From Ascaris suum (taxonomy: Eukaryota > Nematoda > Chromadorea > Rhabditida > Ascarididae): a DNA stretch of 64,000 nt. A model generated the notes under the pieces. The model was not told the origin of the DNA. It did not search any database and saw only the letters and a program-made list of their open reading frames with translations. The position numbers and the translations under genes are program-made. Location: assembly GCA_013433145.1 (NCBI GenBank), contig CM024189.1:1860001-1924000 (forward strand), in the 5' to 3' direction. Each line of letters begins with the position of its first letter. Position 1 is the first letter of the stretch. Of the stretch, positions 13,293 to 53,685 are shown piece by piece.

Positions 13293-16200
13293 CATTACTC
13301 AATTAATTGATTTAAATGGCAAAAGCCCAAAATTCCTTCCTGACTATCATCTAATAATCACTGATAGAAGCGCCTTTTAAACTTATATTTTGCATTTCAT
13401 TCATCTATCGTGTTGTTATTCGTAAGCAAACACAATATTTAGGCAATTTCTTAGCACTTAAGTTTTTCAAATATTCCATAAATTCCAAAATTTCAGTTAT
13501 AAATTCCACTCTTCTATATTTACTTCATTATATCGATTTGTTTTAATGATGCAAAATTCAATCTTTGTGTAGAAAAATATGAAAACGTTGCTGATCTCTT
13601 CATGAGGTAAGTTTATCCAAATCGGTATTAATGTAGGATCGTTCGAGACGTACTTTTAAAGTGCGCTAGTTGGGCATATTCTTCTTTACGTTAATGACAA
13701 CGCGATCATTTATAATTGTTGCGAAAGCGTATCAATGCATAACACAATTGTAACGGGTAATGCCTTGAGATTCACAAAACACCCAGTCACCTTCTCATTC
13801 TGCATATCCACTTTGACCATAGTAAGTCCAAATGCTCGATGTTCAATATGAGCTGCTATTCGCGCTTTATGTACATGTCAATCATTTTGCCTAGCAAATG
13901 TTGTAGTATTGAATGCAGCATTAACTTTAAAACAGATGAGAAGGCAATATGGCTGAATCAAGAGTAAAAGCTCAGCAGTAAATTTTTTTTGTCGACTCTT
14001 TTGCTTTTTTTTTTTTAATCACCTTTACTCACAATTAAATCATTTACTTCTTCAGTTTGCCTTCATACTTCTGTATATTTATATAAAAGTAAAGTGAAAG
14101 TGTTTACTCTCATATATTTTTACATCTATACGTGTGTGATAACAATTTTACATTTAGTTCAATAATCATCCTCTATGCACCGTAAATTTAATGATGTAAG
14201 GGTTTAGCAGAAGTAAATTTTAACTTTTATCTTCAAGTAATAGCCATAATTGCCACTTTATTTCTCCATTCGTTTGCATAAACGCATTCAACAATAACGA
14301 TTCATAATACAAGTGTGTCTTTCTAAATAGCAAGATAGCTAACAACTTAACAAGTAAATAGTAAATTAATAATGCAATAATCAAACAGATTAGGTGAATA
14401 CATATGTGGTTGTAACTATTTCACAACGATTAAGGAAAATAGTAACGTAGGTAAAGCATTTCATGAACTCGTTTTTTAGTTTACAATGATGAACGTTTAT
14501 TATTCTCCCATATTGGTATTTCACAACAAGCTACTTTTCGTTCTTGCTGAAATAGACGATTGAGATGAGCATCTCAGTGATCGCTAGAAATTATCCAATA
14601 TTTCAGCGATATTAATTTTGCGCACTTTTAGAGTCAAATGCATGCAAGTATACTCTTCTTTAAAAAATATAATTTTATAAGCTTACTAGTATTCTATGCT
14701 GAAGCGCACATTAACAAGAAATGATCCCAATCAAGTGCATCATTGCATAGTCTGCAACCAATTTGAAGACGCAGAAGGATTGCTTTCATTATAAGAATCG
14801 TCGTTACCCTCGAAAAGGATGCTCTGGTTCGGTCTCGTACTGTCTGCTCTCTTCACCTTGATGTGTCTTGTATCCATGGTTTTTGGTTTGCTTAATGCGC
14901 AAAGAGCATGGAATTCCAACGATTGAAGGTATTATTAGTGTTGGAAAAGATATATTCTTGAGGCAAATAAATTTGAAAACTTTTTTTTTGCACAGAATAA
15001 GCCCATAAGGACAAATGAGGAAAATTATTTGCTTATGAACAGCCCATCCTATCGCGTCGCCTCAGTTTTCCTCACGTCAATCTAGCTTATCATTCGCCAT
15101 GCGAATCAAAGATGATTGCAGAAGAAAAAAGATTTGCAACGATCACCGAAACCAGATGTCTCAACATAAATGAAAATACTTCAAAAGTGACTTATGGGAA
15201 CGGCTCAAAAGAGAGAGACGATTCAGGTGTTATGGGTGATCAACGATGACCTTGAAGGTGTATTTTTACTGTGCGTCATGATTGATGCACCTTTTTGGTT
15301 AATGCATCAAATGTGCTCCTCCAATATACTAATGACTCGCCTACACTACTCAACGTTCACTAAGGTGATCAGTGAAACTAATATTTCACAGGTTTTTTCC
15401 AATATATTCCTCCCATTAAGTCCACCGCCCACTTTCCCCGCGTCATTGGAGAAATTAAGAGGAGAATAGGAATGGCGAGGCAAAATGTCTGTAGATCGTC
15501 TTTAATGACGCAAGTATTCCAAGCAACTCGGCGGTGTGAAAAAAAGACAGAGGTCTGTAGCCAAGGACCTCCCGACTTAGATCTATCTCACAGTATTATT
15601 AAGAAATTTTATTTGATATCGTAGCTTATACAAATACCTGCTAAGCATTTATTTGATCATGGTTTTGAGGTATCTTCCTATACAATGAAGAATCATACTT
15701 TCAAACCTTGAAATGGTAGCAAAACGTCAATAACGCAATTGATTAGAAATGCGGTGTGAGAAGCAACTTGACGGCGTAATTCGCTCCGACACTTTTTTAA
15801 ATCAGCAGTTGTAATAGGTGCGCAGTTCACTTGTACCCGAATATTTTCACTTTTTCACTTTCGCAAAAGCCGATCCCATTGTAAACTTATGGAAGATATT
15901 ACTGGTTAATCACCGGAGCAGAATTTGTGGTCTACGGGAGAAATTAAAGAGAATCATCTTCAATTCTTAAGTGAATATACATTTGACTGCTTGTTGTTTT
16001 CAATGATTGCTGTTTTATGATCAGCTTTTTACCTGCTATGATAACAGGTGGTCTCTAACGGTTGAGTTTGAGCATATAGCTACACTCTATGACTTATTTT
16101 CGTCTAAAGAGAGATGTAGCTTGTGTATGCCAACTTTCGCGTTTCCCATCCGATTAGCGCACCTGTTGTTCTGATTGTTTGACATGAATTGATCGTTCTG

Positions 16201-16758
16201 TGAAAAAAATTGAGGCCTCATTTTTTTTTTGGAAAACCTATGTTGCTTTTTCCCGGCTAATTCGAGCTTTTGAAAATGGAGAACATAGAATGCAGTTAAT
16301 AAATTCTTCGTCCTTCGACTAATCCTTCTAGCGTGGTCAGCCAATAATTTTTGCCATTTCAACTTCTTTTTTTTTTTCGAATAATTCTCGCATAACTTCA
16401 TTGATTAAAAAAATCTACTTGGAGATGCGGCTGTGGCTATACAACATAGTTTTTTTTTTTGAATCATAGACGTTAATAAAGTCGCACGACGTCTAGTAGC
16501 AGATAATCGAACATGTCGGATAAAGGATCCACGTTATCAGTTATGGAGTAGTAATTATGACAGTCGTAATAAGTTAAACAATTCGGTCGCGAAAACGCTG
16601 GATAAACAGTACTGCTTGAATGAATTGTGCATATTTTTGCCAATTTAAAAGTAATATTGTTGCACTCTAAGAAATGCAGTAACAAAATAGTACTTAAAAA
16701 TCATTACTTATTTTGTCCTTGAAGTTGATTTTTAAAGAAGATGAGTATCGAGGTGGGT

Positions 16759-16781
16759 GGGGGGGGGGGGGGGGGGGGGGG
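16759..16781 (+). repeat. Run of 23 G
   Basis: Uninterrupted poly(G) preceded by GGTGGG. Could form a G-quadruplex; the length may be inexact because of sequencing. Confidence 0.9.
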
Positions 16782-19285
16782 TCGTCTTTCTTAGTACAGA
16801 AATCCTCGTTGGGACGTTTCAAGTGCACATAAAGCAATTTTGAAAGTATGCTGCAGAACAACCGTGCTCACAACGATCACATCGATGATTACATCGATGC
16901 GAAGAAGTGCCATCGAGTTGAATTCTTCGTTATGCCTGATCATAGTTCAACAGTTCTTTACGACAATTTAACAACCAACATAGTTCCTTGTCATTAGCAA
17001 ATTTCCGCAAGGATTTTTACTTCATTTAATAGTCAAAGCTGTTTCAGTTGAATTACCATTTCTTAAAGGTGTTGTCTCTATCTTCGTTGTAGATTTATCA
17101 TAATATTTGAAATTATGCGAAATTTTCGTTTCTTTATTGAAGTCAATTCGATTGGTGCCGAGCAACGAATGAATACGTGATTTTCGAATTTGTGCGCTAA
17201 AATATTTAACAAATTCGATTGCTGCAGTCGGACAAGGTCGAAACTAATTTTATTGGGAAATGGAATTATTTTTTGGCTTTTTTTTTCTTTGCGCCTTCTT
17301 TTATATAAGAAAAACAGCATAATTTGGGGGGAATATGCTCTTGCGATGGCGTATGCATATACGTGCATCAAAATCGCACGCATCTCATGCGCCTATTATT
17401 TATGACCTAAGGCGTAAAAATATGAAAGTATTTGAATTGCAATATTATTAAATTTTTCAAGTTTAACGGTTATTTTATTTACATACATAAGGCGGTAGAA
17501 TGGAAATGGTTTTAAAATAATTTGAGTGCGCGCTCACATTTCAATTCGTGAGGTGAGCTAGTTGATTATAACGCTTGTGATGGTTTGCCTAGCGAACGAA
17601 CAGATTTCCTCGCTAGCCAACATTTCCACTTTCACTCATCCACTGACACCTGCTGCTTCAACACTACACTTTTTGCAAACCACCCATCGATGAGTCGCAT
17701 TGCTTGCGTTCTGTTATTGCATGCAATACGTATACTGCTGCTCATTTTGAGTATAAACGTAAATTAGTAATCGATCACCAATCGAAGCTGACCGAATAAA
17801 TCTGATCATAATAGAGGATATGAGTTCGTCCGCTTTTGAAGTGACCTCAGGTCAAGTTTTTGAAAATATTAGAAGTACTCATCTGAGTGCAGTGTTTTTC
17901 ATTTTCAGGGAAATCTGACATAAATAGAGTTGTTTTTTAACTCATAAAAGGCTGAATTTTGTTGTTAATCCTGCCATTGTTATGCTTTTTTAAAAATCAA
18001 TCGAGATAAATTATGACCTTTTTGATGAATAAATGGCTATTCTTCTCCACTCACTAATGGTCATAAAATTTTCTCATCTAATGTCTACGTTTTAAATGAT
18101 TATTAAGCCTTATCGCTGTGTGAATTTACGATCTTTTTGCAGCCTTTTGTTTCATTTTTCGAAGGTATAAGAGAAAAGAGCCAGAAAGATAATATACTTT
18201 CCCCATTTTTTTTTTTTTTGCCTTAATGACTTTGATGAAAATTTTTCCAATTGTAGCAGTTCGAGCAATAATTTCTGAAGGTAACGTGAAACGTGGAAAG
18301 ATCCAAGTTGTGTACTATTTCATTTAACGTTCATTTAACGTTTCTGCATCATTCTCTTCAAGATCCTTCCGCCTACTTTTAAATTTTTTTAGGAAATTTG
18401 ATATTTCTCAAAATGGAAATTGCTGATATCCTCATTGCGAATAGAGACAAACACTTAAAAGTATAACATTTTAATTGTCGAAAACTATATTCAATGCTCA
18501 CATTTCACAACGCCAATGAAATGAAATGTGCGATTAACACCAATTGGAAAAGTGCATATTGCAAACTCGTTCTATCAAGCTCTCATTTTACAATCGAATG
18601 CCCTTCTAAATTTTTACGAATCATATCGAGACACTCTCTACTTCAATTACAATACGATGCAGCATCAAAATGTGCTTTACGCCTAGGTATATCGTTCAAC
18701 AATTCCGCAATTATAGCAACTGATAATATAGTAATAGCCATCACTATTGATGTGTACTTTACGAGTATTATTGCCATTCCAACTTATTTCTTATCTGTAT
18801 TGAATTGTACCTTTCACTTATACAATGCGTATTTATTGGCATCGTAATCGTAATAAGATACGTTCCTCATGCTTGAAGTATTCAACGTTTGCTAGAGGAT
18901 TGCCTTATGCGCCAATAAAAAATGAACGTCTATCAATATCCTCATGCTTAATTTTGTGTTTAATTAGATAAAGTGACATAATTCTTTAGCAAAGCGGCCA
19001 CAATAAGGAGAGATCGGCCGGAAGGAAGAGGTTCATGGATAAAGGTGAAGTGGGTTGCAAATAAGCTCACTAATAACGATGCATCTGGACCAGTTGTATA
19101 TGTATTCTTACCGTTGCACCTCGATCTATTAATTATGCTTAGCGGCTTAACAAAAACGATTGACAAAAGAGTTATAAAATGTGCTAAATATGACTAGTTT
19201 GGAATGGAACGGCGCCTCAAATGAAAAAGAGGACTGCTTCAACACACTCTTTCCAAATTATGATCGTACACACTAAAAACGGAAT

Positions 19286-19330
19286 GAGGGAGGGGGGGGG
19301 GGGGGGAAGGAAGAGGGGCGGGGGGGAGGG
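19286..19330 (+). repeat. G-rich tract
   Basis: Runs of up to 14 G broken by A, followed 50 bp later by TTTCATGCTCATGC. Confidence 0.85.
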
Positions 19331-19504
19331 AAAACGGTGAAATAGGGGGATAGAGTAAAAGGGTTGAATGGAGCATTTCATGCTCATGCTTAGGCTTATG
19401 CAAGTAAATTTTTATATTTTTATAGGCGAAATAAAATGAATGATTTTTGTGGACAGATAAGAGTGATAACAGCTCGACGAGTGCGTTCGGTATAAAGAAA
19501 TAAA

Positions 19505-19508
<4 letters not shown>

Positions 19509-19578
<70 letters not shown>
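19509..19578. repeat. (AT)n array leading into an AT satellite
   Basis: About 70 bp of pure AT dinucleotide, directly followed by the A/T-only satellite. Confidence 0.97.
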
Positions 19579-19582
<4 letters not shown>

Positions 19583-19962
19583 TATTTATATTTATATTTA
19601 TATTATATATTATATTATATATTTATATTATATATTTATATTTATATTTTTTATATTATTTATATTTATATTATATTTATTTATATTTATTTATATTTTA
19701 TTTATATTTATATTTATATTTATATTATATTTATATTTATATTTATATTTAATTTATATTTATAATTATAATTATAATTATAAATATAAATATAAATATA
19801 AATATAAATATAAATATATAATATAAATATAAATATAAATATAAATATATTTACAACTATAATTATAATTACAACTATAATTATAATTATAATTATAGTT
19901 GTAATTATAATTATAATTATATTTATATTTATATTTACATTTACATTTTTATTTTTATTTAT
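19579..19962. repeat. A/T-rich satellite with dyad symmetry
   Basis: Nearly 400 bp almost without G or C. TATATTTATATTTA units run first, then TATAATTATAATT, then the complementary ATAAATATAAATA. A second arm begins ACAACTATAATTATAATT and mirrors into AATTATAATTATAGTTGT. The halves are reverse complements, so the block can fold into large cruciforms. Confidence 0.9.
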
Positions 19963-21560
19963 AATGTCATGTATATGGTTCACTTGAAAGCTCATATTTC
20001 ACATGGGAAAGTGTCGAGTGTGAATGTGTTCAGCGTACGCCCACTTGTGAATTGTGTACCGCTATTCTGTAATAATAGTAGAGAGGAAATGCTGGCTCGC
20101 TGAAGCGTCAACACATCAATGATTGCAGAGTGCATTGGTCACTGTTTCCACTCTTATCATATTTCGACTTTAAATAGGGACACTTATTTACATGCAACAT
20201 ACATCACTGCGCGTAATGTGGAATCTTTGTTGTGCATAGTGTGTGAGCATTGTCATTTATGAGTGGTGAATTCGATTCTAAATTGCAAATTCGACTCATA
20301 TGCATAATTCGGTGTACAAATGACCGCTGCATATCGTAACGTTGAATATTTGCATGTTATCTCTTTCAAAACTCTTAGGGCCTTTAAAAGAATAAAATAA
20401 GAGGCTGTTTTGAAAATAAATTGATGTTTCTGTTGCCTTTTTAATGCCATTTCTACGGTTTATTTTTGATGAAATTATTGAAGTTGTTCTTGCCTAAACT
20501 TTCACTTAACTATAAGCATAAACACACAAATATTTTCACTAGTGTCTATATGTGCCTTTATCTTAATATCTCTATTTGTTTTTACGCAAAAGAAGAGGAA
20601 AAAAAAAACATTCACTATGAAAATGAGCGTAAATGAATCCATTTCACTTATTTAGTGGAACTTTGGAAGTGAATTGTTTGGCAATTTAGTGCAATTTTAA
20701 ACTCACAAATGTTTTTTTACACATGCGGAATGTCGTTTTGGGTGGCTTCACAGCTTCAAAGGTGATGCATTCGATGAGGACGTTTGTAAGAAAAAAAAAA
20801 ATCCTCTACGATGGCAACCTTGGCACACCACTTCGGCGCGCTGTAATTAATTGCTCGCAACGAGACGAACTACTCGTTAAGTAAACGGTTTGCTCAAATT
20901 TCCTCTATTTCATTCGTTTATTTCAAGTGGTTATTTCTAGATGTTCTCATTATTTTAATTCTACTTATGTTTCACTTCAATTTACATATGGAAAATATGT
21001 TATTTTAATAAAATATAGTCAATAATTTTTACAGCAAATTTCTTAATCGTAGGTATATACTTTTGCAATTTTAAGACGAAAAGTTTTATCTATTTGCTCG
21101 GAAATCTTCTCAACGAGTCTTTTCTATGAGAATTTGAAAGTAAATTCGTAGCAAACGAATGATAGACTTAAAACGCTTGAAAAAAAAAAAAAAGAAGAAA
21201 AACGTCTTCTTCGATCGATTCATAAGAAAACACCATTATTTGTAATTGACGCTAAAGATACGAATATATCAATGATAGAATTTTTGATATGCAATAGAGG
21301 AAATTTCTTAGTTACATTTTTAGAAGAAGAAATTCCTACTAAATTTTTTAATGAGTATTCATCAAAATCGAACATTTTGTATTGAGCTACTTGAAAGCTG
21401 AAGATGCCCTCAACACTGAAAGCATCTTATGTGAGAATATGCTCGCAAATAGCTTAACAGATGCGCTCATTTGTAGACTATTTTATTCTTTTTTTTTTCT
21501 CTCTTTTTATTTGAATTCCTCTTACAATCCTCCTTGGCAGCTATCTCTTTATTCGCTTTT

Positions 21561-21606
21561 ACTCCCCTCCCCCTCCCCCCCCCCCACTCCCCTCCCACCC
21601 TTCCCA
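21561..21606 (+). repeat. C-rich pyrimidine tract
   Basis: CTCCCCCTC followed by 12 C and CTCCCCTCCCACCC, 320 bp upstream of a G-rich tract in the opposite orientation. Confidence 0.8.
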
Positions 21607-21923
21607 TTTCGTTTTTCATGAAACTGGTGACACATGTATGGTCGTCATTATTTTCGTCAATCTTTCAGCCTTTCAACCAATATCAATGAGAGAATATTGC
21701 AAATTATTTCAGACGGTTCAATATTTTTTCCTCGAATAATGCAGTTCATTTTATAAAATCCTTTATTTAATTTCAATATGCTCAAATTTTGCCATTCTTT
21801 TTTCCTCAGTATGCATACCTCATGTACGCCATATATTGCTGAACGCAAGTCACACGTATAGGACATTTTGGTTTCGTTTTAGAATAAGAAAGGCAGATTT
21901 CTTTCATGTGAAAGGGGCAGCGT

Positions 21924-21960
21924 GGGGGAGGGGGGTGGGGGAGGGGGAGGGGGATGGGTA
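21924..21960 (+). repeat. G-rich tract
   Basis: GGGGGAGGGGGGTGGGGGAG and similar, followed by TTTCATGCTCAC, the same flank as other G-rich tracts in the window. Confidence 0.8.
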
Positions 21961-22172
21961 ACTTTCATGCTCACAATGTCGGAAATAATCGTCATTTGGC
22001 TCGCTCACCGCACAATGATCAATTTGCACTGTGAATGGTGATGGTGATCGTGGCCACCTGTACAATCACATGCTGGTTGACTTTAAGCAGCTGCAAATAG
22101 TATTCCTCGCTTTGTTCCGCTTCTACACTTTCAAGTTAATTTTTAAAGTGTAACATACATAATGGAGATGAA

Positions 22173-22194
22173 TTTTTTTTTTTTTTTTTTTTTT
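22173..22194 (+). repeat. Run of 22 T
   Basis: Homopolymer tract in the spacer upstream of vab-19. Confidence 0.9.
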
Positions 22195-24707
22195 GATAAA
22201 TTAACCACATTTAATTTTTCTACCACAGTTTTTTTTTCATTCCTAAGATCTCCATACGCATTATTTCTATAACGAACTTAGATTGAAATACGAGAGACAA
22301 TGAAATGTTAGATAAGTTTAGAGTTACGTTTGAGAAAGAACAAAGCTAAATTTCACTTAATATCGTAAAATATCATAAGAAAAGCTCTCCTCTCATTATC
22401 TTTTGGGAAGGCCACATGTTGTTAATTTATAGAACTTCTTGCAACTCGTTTCGCACAACATTCAGCGCACGTAGATTGATTGTAACCTTCAAATCGGTAA
22501 AACAAACTTCTTCCTCATTGTCATTTGCTTTAGAATGCGGTTTACATGATTTAAAGGGTATACGCTCGTTCACTACCATATAGTTTACCTGTTGCAAAGG
22601 ATAGATACTTATTCATTGCTGTTATGAATATAGTCTGCAATAATATAAAAAACACAGATTCAAAAGATACCATTGTGAAATCCTTGAGTGACCTCAAAAA
22701 TGAGGTTTATTCCACTTTATTCAAAGACATACCCTCATCGAATCCTACTACGCAAATATTCCACGTCACTATGCGTCTTGATCGCCACACTTCTATTGCT
22801 CCTTATCAATTATGATCGTTTAGTGACGACAGCAGTTCTGAATAACGTTTTATTTGTGTAGTGCATTCATGATATGTTTGCAGCTTATTGCCTCATGGCG
22901 TTACATATTCATTTTTGTGCAATATCAGCGTCGTAGCTCGCATCGCATATTCCCGAATTTGCATGTTTGTACCAATCAGAAAGTGAAAAATTTGCATATT
23001 TATGCACTAATCTAGGTAATATAACATTAGGTATCATAGTTATTAACAATAAATAGAGACGATTATATAAATTCCCGCATAACATATATGATTATATGAT
23101 CCCACCACATAAGTGTATTTGCAACGAACCGCTAATCGCTTCCAAACATCATAGAGAAAGGACAGTTGTCTTGCGAGATCTTCTTATTTACTCGTTGGTT
23201 GTCGTCGATATTGTTTGCCTTGTATATAAGTTGTATTTACATACTGGGCAAATTATTCGTCTCTTAGAATTCTGTTTCGAATGCCACAAAATTTTTGTTG
23301 CTCTTCTTCGCATCTGCATTTTTCTTTCCTCTTTAATCGGTTTAGCTTCCTTTAATGCTTATTAGAGAGTATTTTTCTCGAAAATATTTCGCATAGGGAA
23401 ACAATTTTCTTCGAGAAATATAGACGGCATTTTTTTTTTTGTGGACGTTCTACGATTGAAATTTTCATTTGTGTTTCTTTAGCATTTAAAAAAAAATTCC
23501 ATCTACAATATTCAAATATGAAAATAGGAAATAATTGCAAATTGCAAAATTTCATTAATGATTAGAAATTAAAACATACTAATTTACAAATTGCAAAATC
23601 TCTGCTAATATTTTCATTAATATTGATTGATTAATTAAGTGATCGATATATTTGGCTCTTTTTTTTCAATAGCATTTTGGTAATTTGATGAGCACGCTTC
23701 TAATGAGCATATTTAAATATGAAAATTTCAAAGATCGCTTTCATAATGATCACCTCTAGCGAAAAAAATAAAGCATATAAAATTCATTTCACATTTCGAT
23801 CATTTATTAGCACTTTTTTCTTTCTTCTTTTTCTATAGTCATATTTATACTATTATACTTCGTATCATATAAAGTAGAAAAAAAAAAGAAATAAAGATCT
23901 ATTTAGCATAACTCATTGTTCGTAATGAATGGTTGCTATAGTGGAACGTTTATAAGCGAAATAGTTAAGAAGATAAATTACATTTTTATTGTTGTAATAC
24001 AAATACGGTGGAAAATATTTCAAAGTTTATTTAGAAAATTTTCAAAAATGAATAACAAAAAAGAAAAATCCAACCAACATATGAAAAATGGTAGAATTTT
24101 TTTTTTCTTAAATAAAATACTAGTAAAATACAGAAATTAATTATTCAATGCAAAATAGAGTCAAAATGAATTGCTGCATTAATGCTGCAATATCTCTTAG
24201 AGCTTAGTGAATTGTTCTTTTCTCATTCATCTTTCGTTTATTAAAAAAAAGAGCGACTTGCACCGCCAAATTGTTTCATTTACGCGATTCGCACAAGAAA
24301 TTGCAACGTTAGGATATAGTTAATCGGTGAATTCTATTGTATAAGTTTTTAATGAAAGTGTTATTTGGGTGGTGAGATGAGTTAATGCTGTACACAAATT
24401 CATCCTTTCCCATATATTCTCTTCTTCAAGAAGATGAAAAAAAGGCAAAAAATATTCCATATAGCATTACTTATAACTGTATAGAATGATAGTAATTTGT
24501 GAACACATAACAGTAAAAGAATGTAGCAGTGATTTGTTGAAATTAAGACACACTGGCGGGGGAGATCTCTTTTCTAGGTGTTTGAGAACAAGTTTACAGC
24601 CCCGAAACATAAAACGGGATATTTGATCTGTGGGTTGGAGGGGCGTGGTAGAACTTCATCCTTTGCCGTTTATTATTCCTCGTTTCGCAGCCGGCTGTCC
24701 TGATGCG

Positions 24708-24770
24708 GCATCGCAAAGTGCGATAACGACGACTTGTTTTTGACGAATTGTTCACCGCATTTTGCGATGC
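24708..24770. repeat. Hairpin with 15-bp arms (one mismatch)
   Basis: GCATCGCAAAGTGCG (24708-24722) pairs with CGCATTTTGCGATGC (24756-24770) around a 33-nt loop, 1.4 kb upstream of the vab-19 start. It could be a small structured RNA or a decayed inverted-repeat element. Confidence 0.6.
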
Positions 24771-26119
24771 AAATTTCCCATCTCGTTATTCTTATTATGC
24801 GGATATATTTTCAGTTCAACAGTTAGCACTCATTAAATCGACACTTTTCCTACGCGCTGTAGTTACCTTTGTAATTATTTTGCAATTACATGTGATGGAA
24901 ATATTTCGACCGGATGACTAGTGTTCCTGTTGTCGCTTACATCATCCACTACGAGTTTCTTATTAGCACCTTGCTAACAGCTTCCACCATGAGCTAACGC
25001 AAAGTTCAACGCTGTAATCGTGAAAGGGAAGCAACAGCTTCGACCTTTCATTGACGGTATTCACTATACTCTATTTCCTTGAATATTGTAGGCGACAAGT
25101 TTTGAAGGAAATCGTTCTCAAAAAGAACCTTTCGCTTCTCTCTCTTTCGAAATTTGTACTAAACAGAAAAACATGGCTTTTTATTCAACTATGGCTTAGT
25201 CACTCTAGAATGAAAGCCTGAGTCTATAATCGATTTTGCACAAATCCGCACACTGCAAAAGAAAAAAAAAATGTTGCTTCCTCCAAAACCTCACTCTACT
25301 TTCTCCATCTTAAATACAGTAGAAATAAATAGAGTTATTGCAGTACAAACTAAATCGAAACATTGCAATAAAAACTAGAACGATTATAAATTTCGACGGC
25401 TAAACAAACTAGTTAGAAGTGATTTTTGGTTAGATCTATGGTACTAGTCGTATTATCAAAATTCATATGGTAATAATGATAAATAAAATGATGCATAAAG
25501 TGATTCAGCTGCGGATCTTCACAAGATTGCAATCAATACTGTATAAAAAGTTGCATACGTATATCGTTTCATTGCAGGTTAGGCATGTGCTTTTGCTAGC
25601 AGTCACTATTAGCGTAGATATACTATTTATCTTATATATATATTCTAGTCAGACTCACTGCAAGAGATTATATCTCATAACACAGTTGTTTCATTCACTG
25701 TTGAGAAATGAAACCACGGAGCTATTATATTGTTGCACAATGTGTAGCGCTAAGACAGGAAGTATAGAATGGCACACAAAAATATCATTGTTTGTTATGA
25801 AATCATATGTGAAGAGCAGAAAGGGTACAGAAAATGTCAACGGTTATAGCAAGCAGTGTTGTTTATATGATACATCCAGGTGAACGAAAGTTCATACATC
25901 CTTGTGCCGTCAATATTAGCACATTGACAAAATACAATTGGACCAATTATAGGTATTTCCTTGGTTGATAATTAGCATGACCATTTATTAGCTTAATAAG
26001 GTGCATGTTATATGTTCGCAATTACTTTGCTATTCGTTTCTTTTTTTTCTGTTATAAATTTTATATGCGCATGAACAAGAATCGATTAGTGATGATAATA
26101 TTTGAAAAGACAATGTTCT

Positions 26120-26131
26120 TTTTTTTCATAG
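26120..26131 (+). promoter_or_regulatory. Splice acceptor (cis intron or spliced-leader site) before the vab-19 start
   Basis: A run of eight T followed by CATAG ends at 26131, 36 nt before the ATG of the KN-motif exon. No in-frame coding is needed upstream. This is the layout of a trans-spliced nematode 5' end, although a cis intron with an upstream non-coding exon cannot be excluded. Confidence 0.5.
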
Positions 26132-26167
26132 TTTGGGGCGTCTTATTGGATCAAATTCGAAACGACG

Positions 26168-52963
<26,796 letters not shown>

Positions 52964-53685
52964 ATGAAAAGCGAACCCTGTGCTCAGAGATAAATTATTT
53001 GCATTTGATAACGACGTTGGTGATATCTTGTTGCTTAATATCGCATTTTGACAATATAAAGGTGCCTTATAGTAGACCTTGAACAAAGCAGTTCTGCCAG
53101 CAATAAGACAATTGACGATGTTTGCATATGTTCGTATAGACTTATATAAGGACAGGTGGCCTCAGAGGAACGTGACCTGCTGAATGGAAGGCAAAAAAAG
53201 AAAATTTGAGAAAGGATAATTCAAATTCGCTGATGTACTCTTAAATCATTACTGCTGAAAGCCGAGCGAACAGGAAATAAGATAGCACGAAAGAAGAAAG
53301 CTTTATACATGATGCTTATTTCAGTAAAACAAAACGTAGCACACGATAAGATGGGCGGATGAAGGTCATCCTAAATGAAGTACACTTCAGACGTGACACA
53401 TCCAGAAGTAGCGACGGTCAGCAAAGATTGCTTTAGGGAAATTTTACGAGCCAAGTATGAGTTGCAATAATGTATAGAGTACGAATTTGGTTGTGTCTCA
53501 TTTTCGCTTCAAGCCGCAAGTCTTGTCCATCAAAACAGCAAAAACTGAATGCAACGAAATCACCAGATGGTTTAGAATCGTATTCGATACTATGATGCAC
53601 ATTTACAAGCATGAATGTATCATTCAACGTCCTTTTTGATATCCTTTGCTGTCTCAAAACTAGGATAAGCAAACAGCTTTTGCGG
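52964..53685. other. Spacer between convergent genes
   Basis: About 720 bp between the vab-19 stop and the stop of the minus-strand gene ending at 53686. It must hold both 3' untranslated regions. No canonical AATAAA was seen shortly after the vab-19 stop; a variant such as AATATAAA near 53055 may serve. The minus-strand frame of 53433-53816 overlapping it is a shadow. Confidence 0.5.

Noticed and set aside
18494..18847. 117-codon plus-strand frame in the spacer
   Set aside because: Composition is typical of chance frames in AT-rich DNA, with no splice sites and no neighbours.
25467..25883. 138-codon plus-strand frame upstream of vab-19
   Set aside because: AT-driven composition (Ile, Leu, Tyr, Lys), no splice or start context, and no family resemblance.
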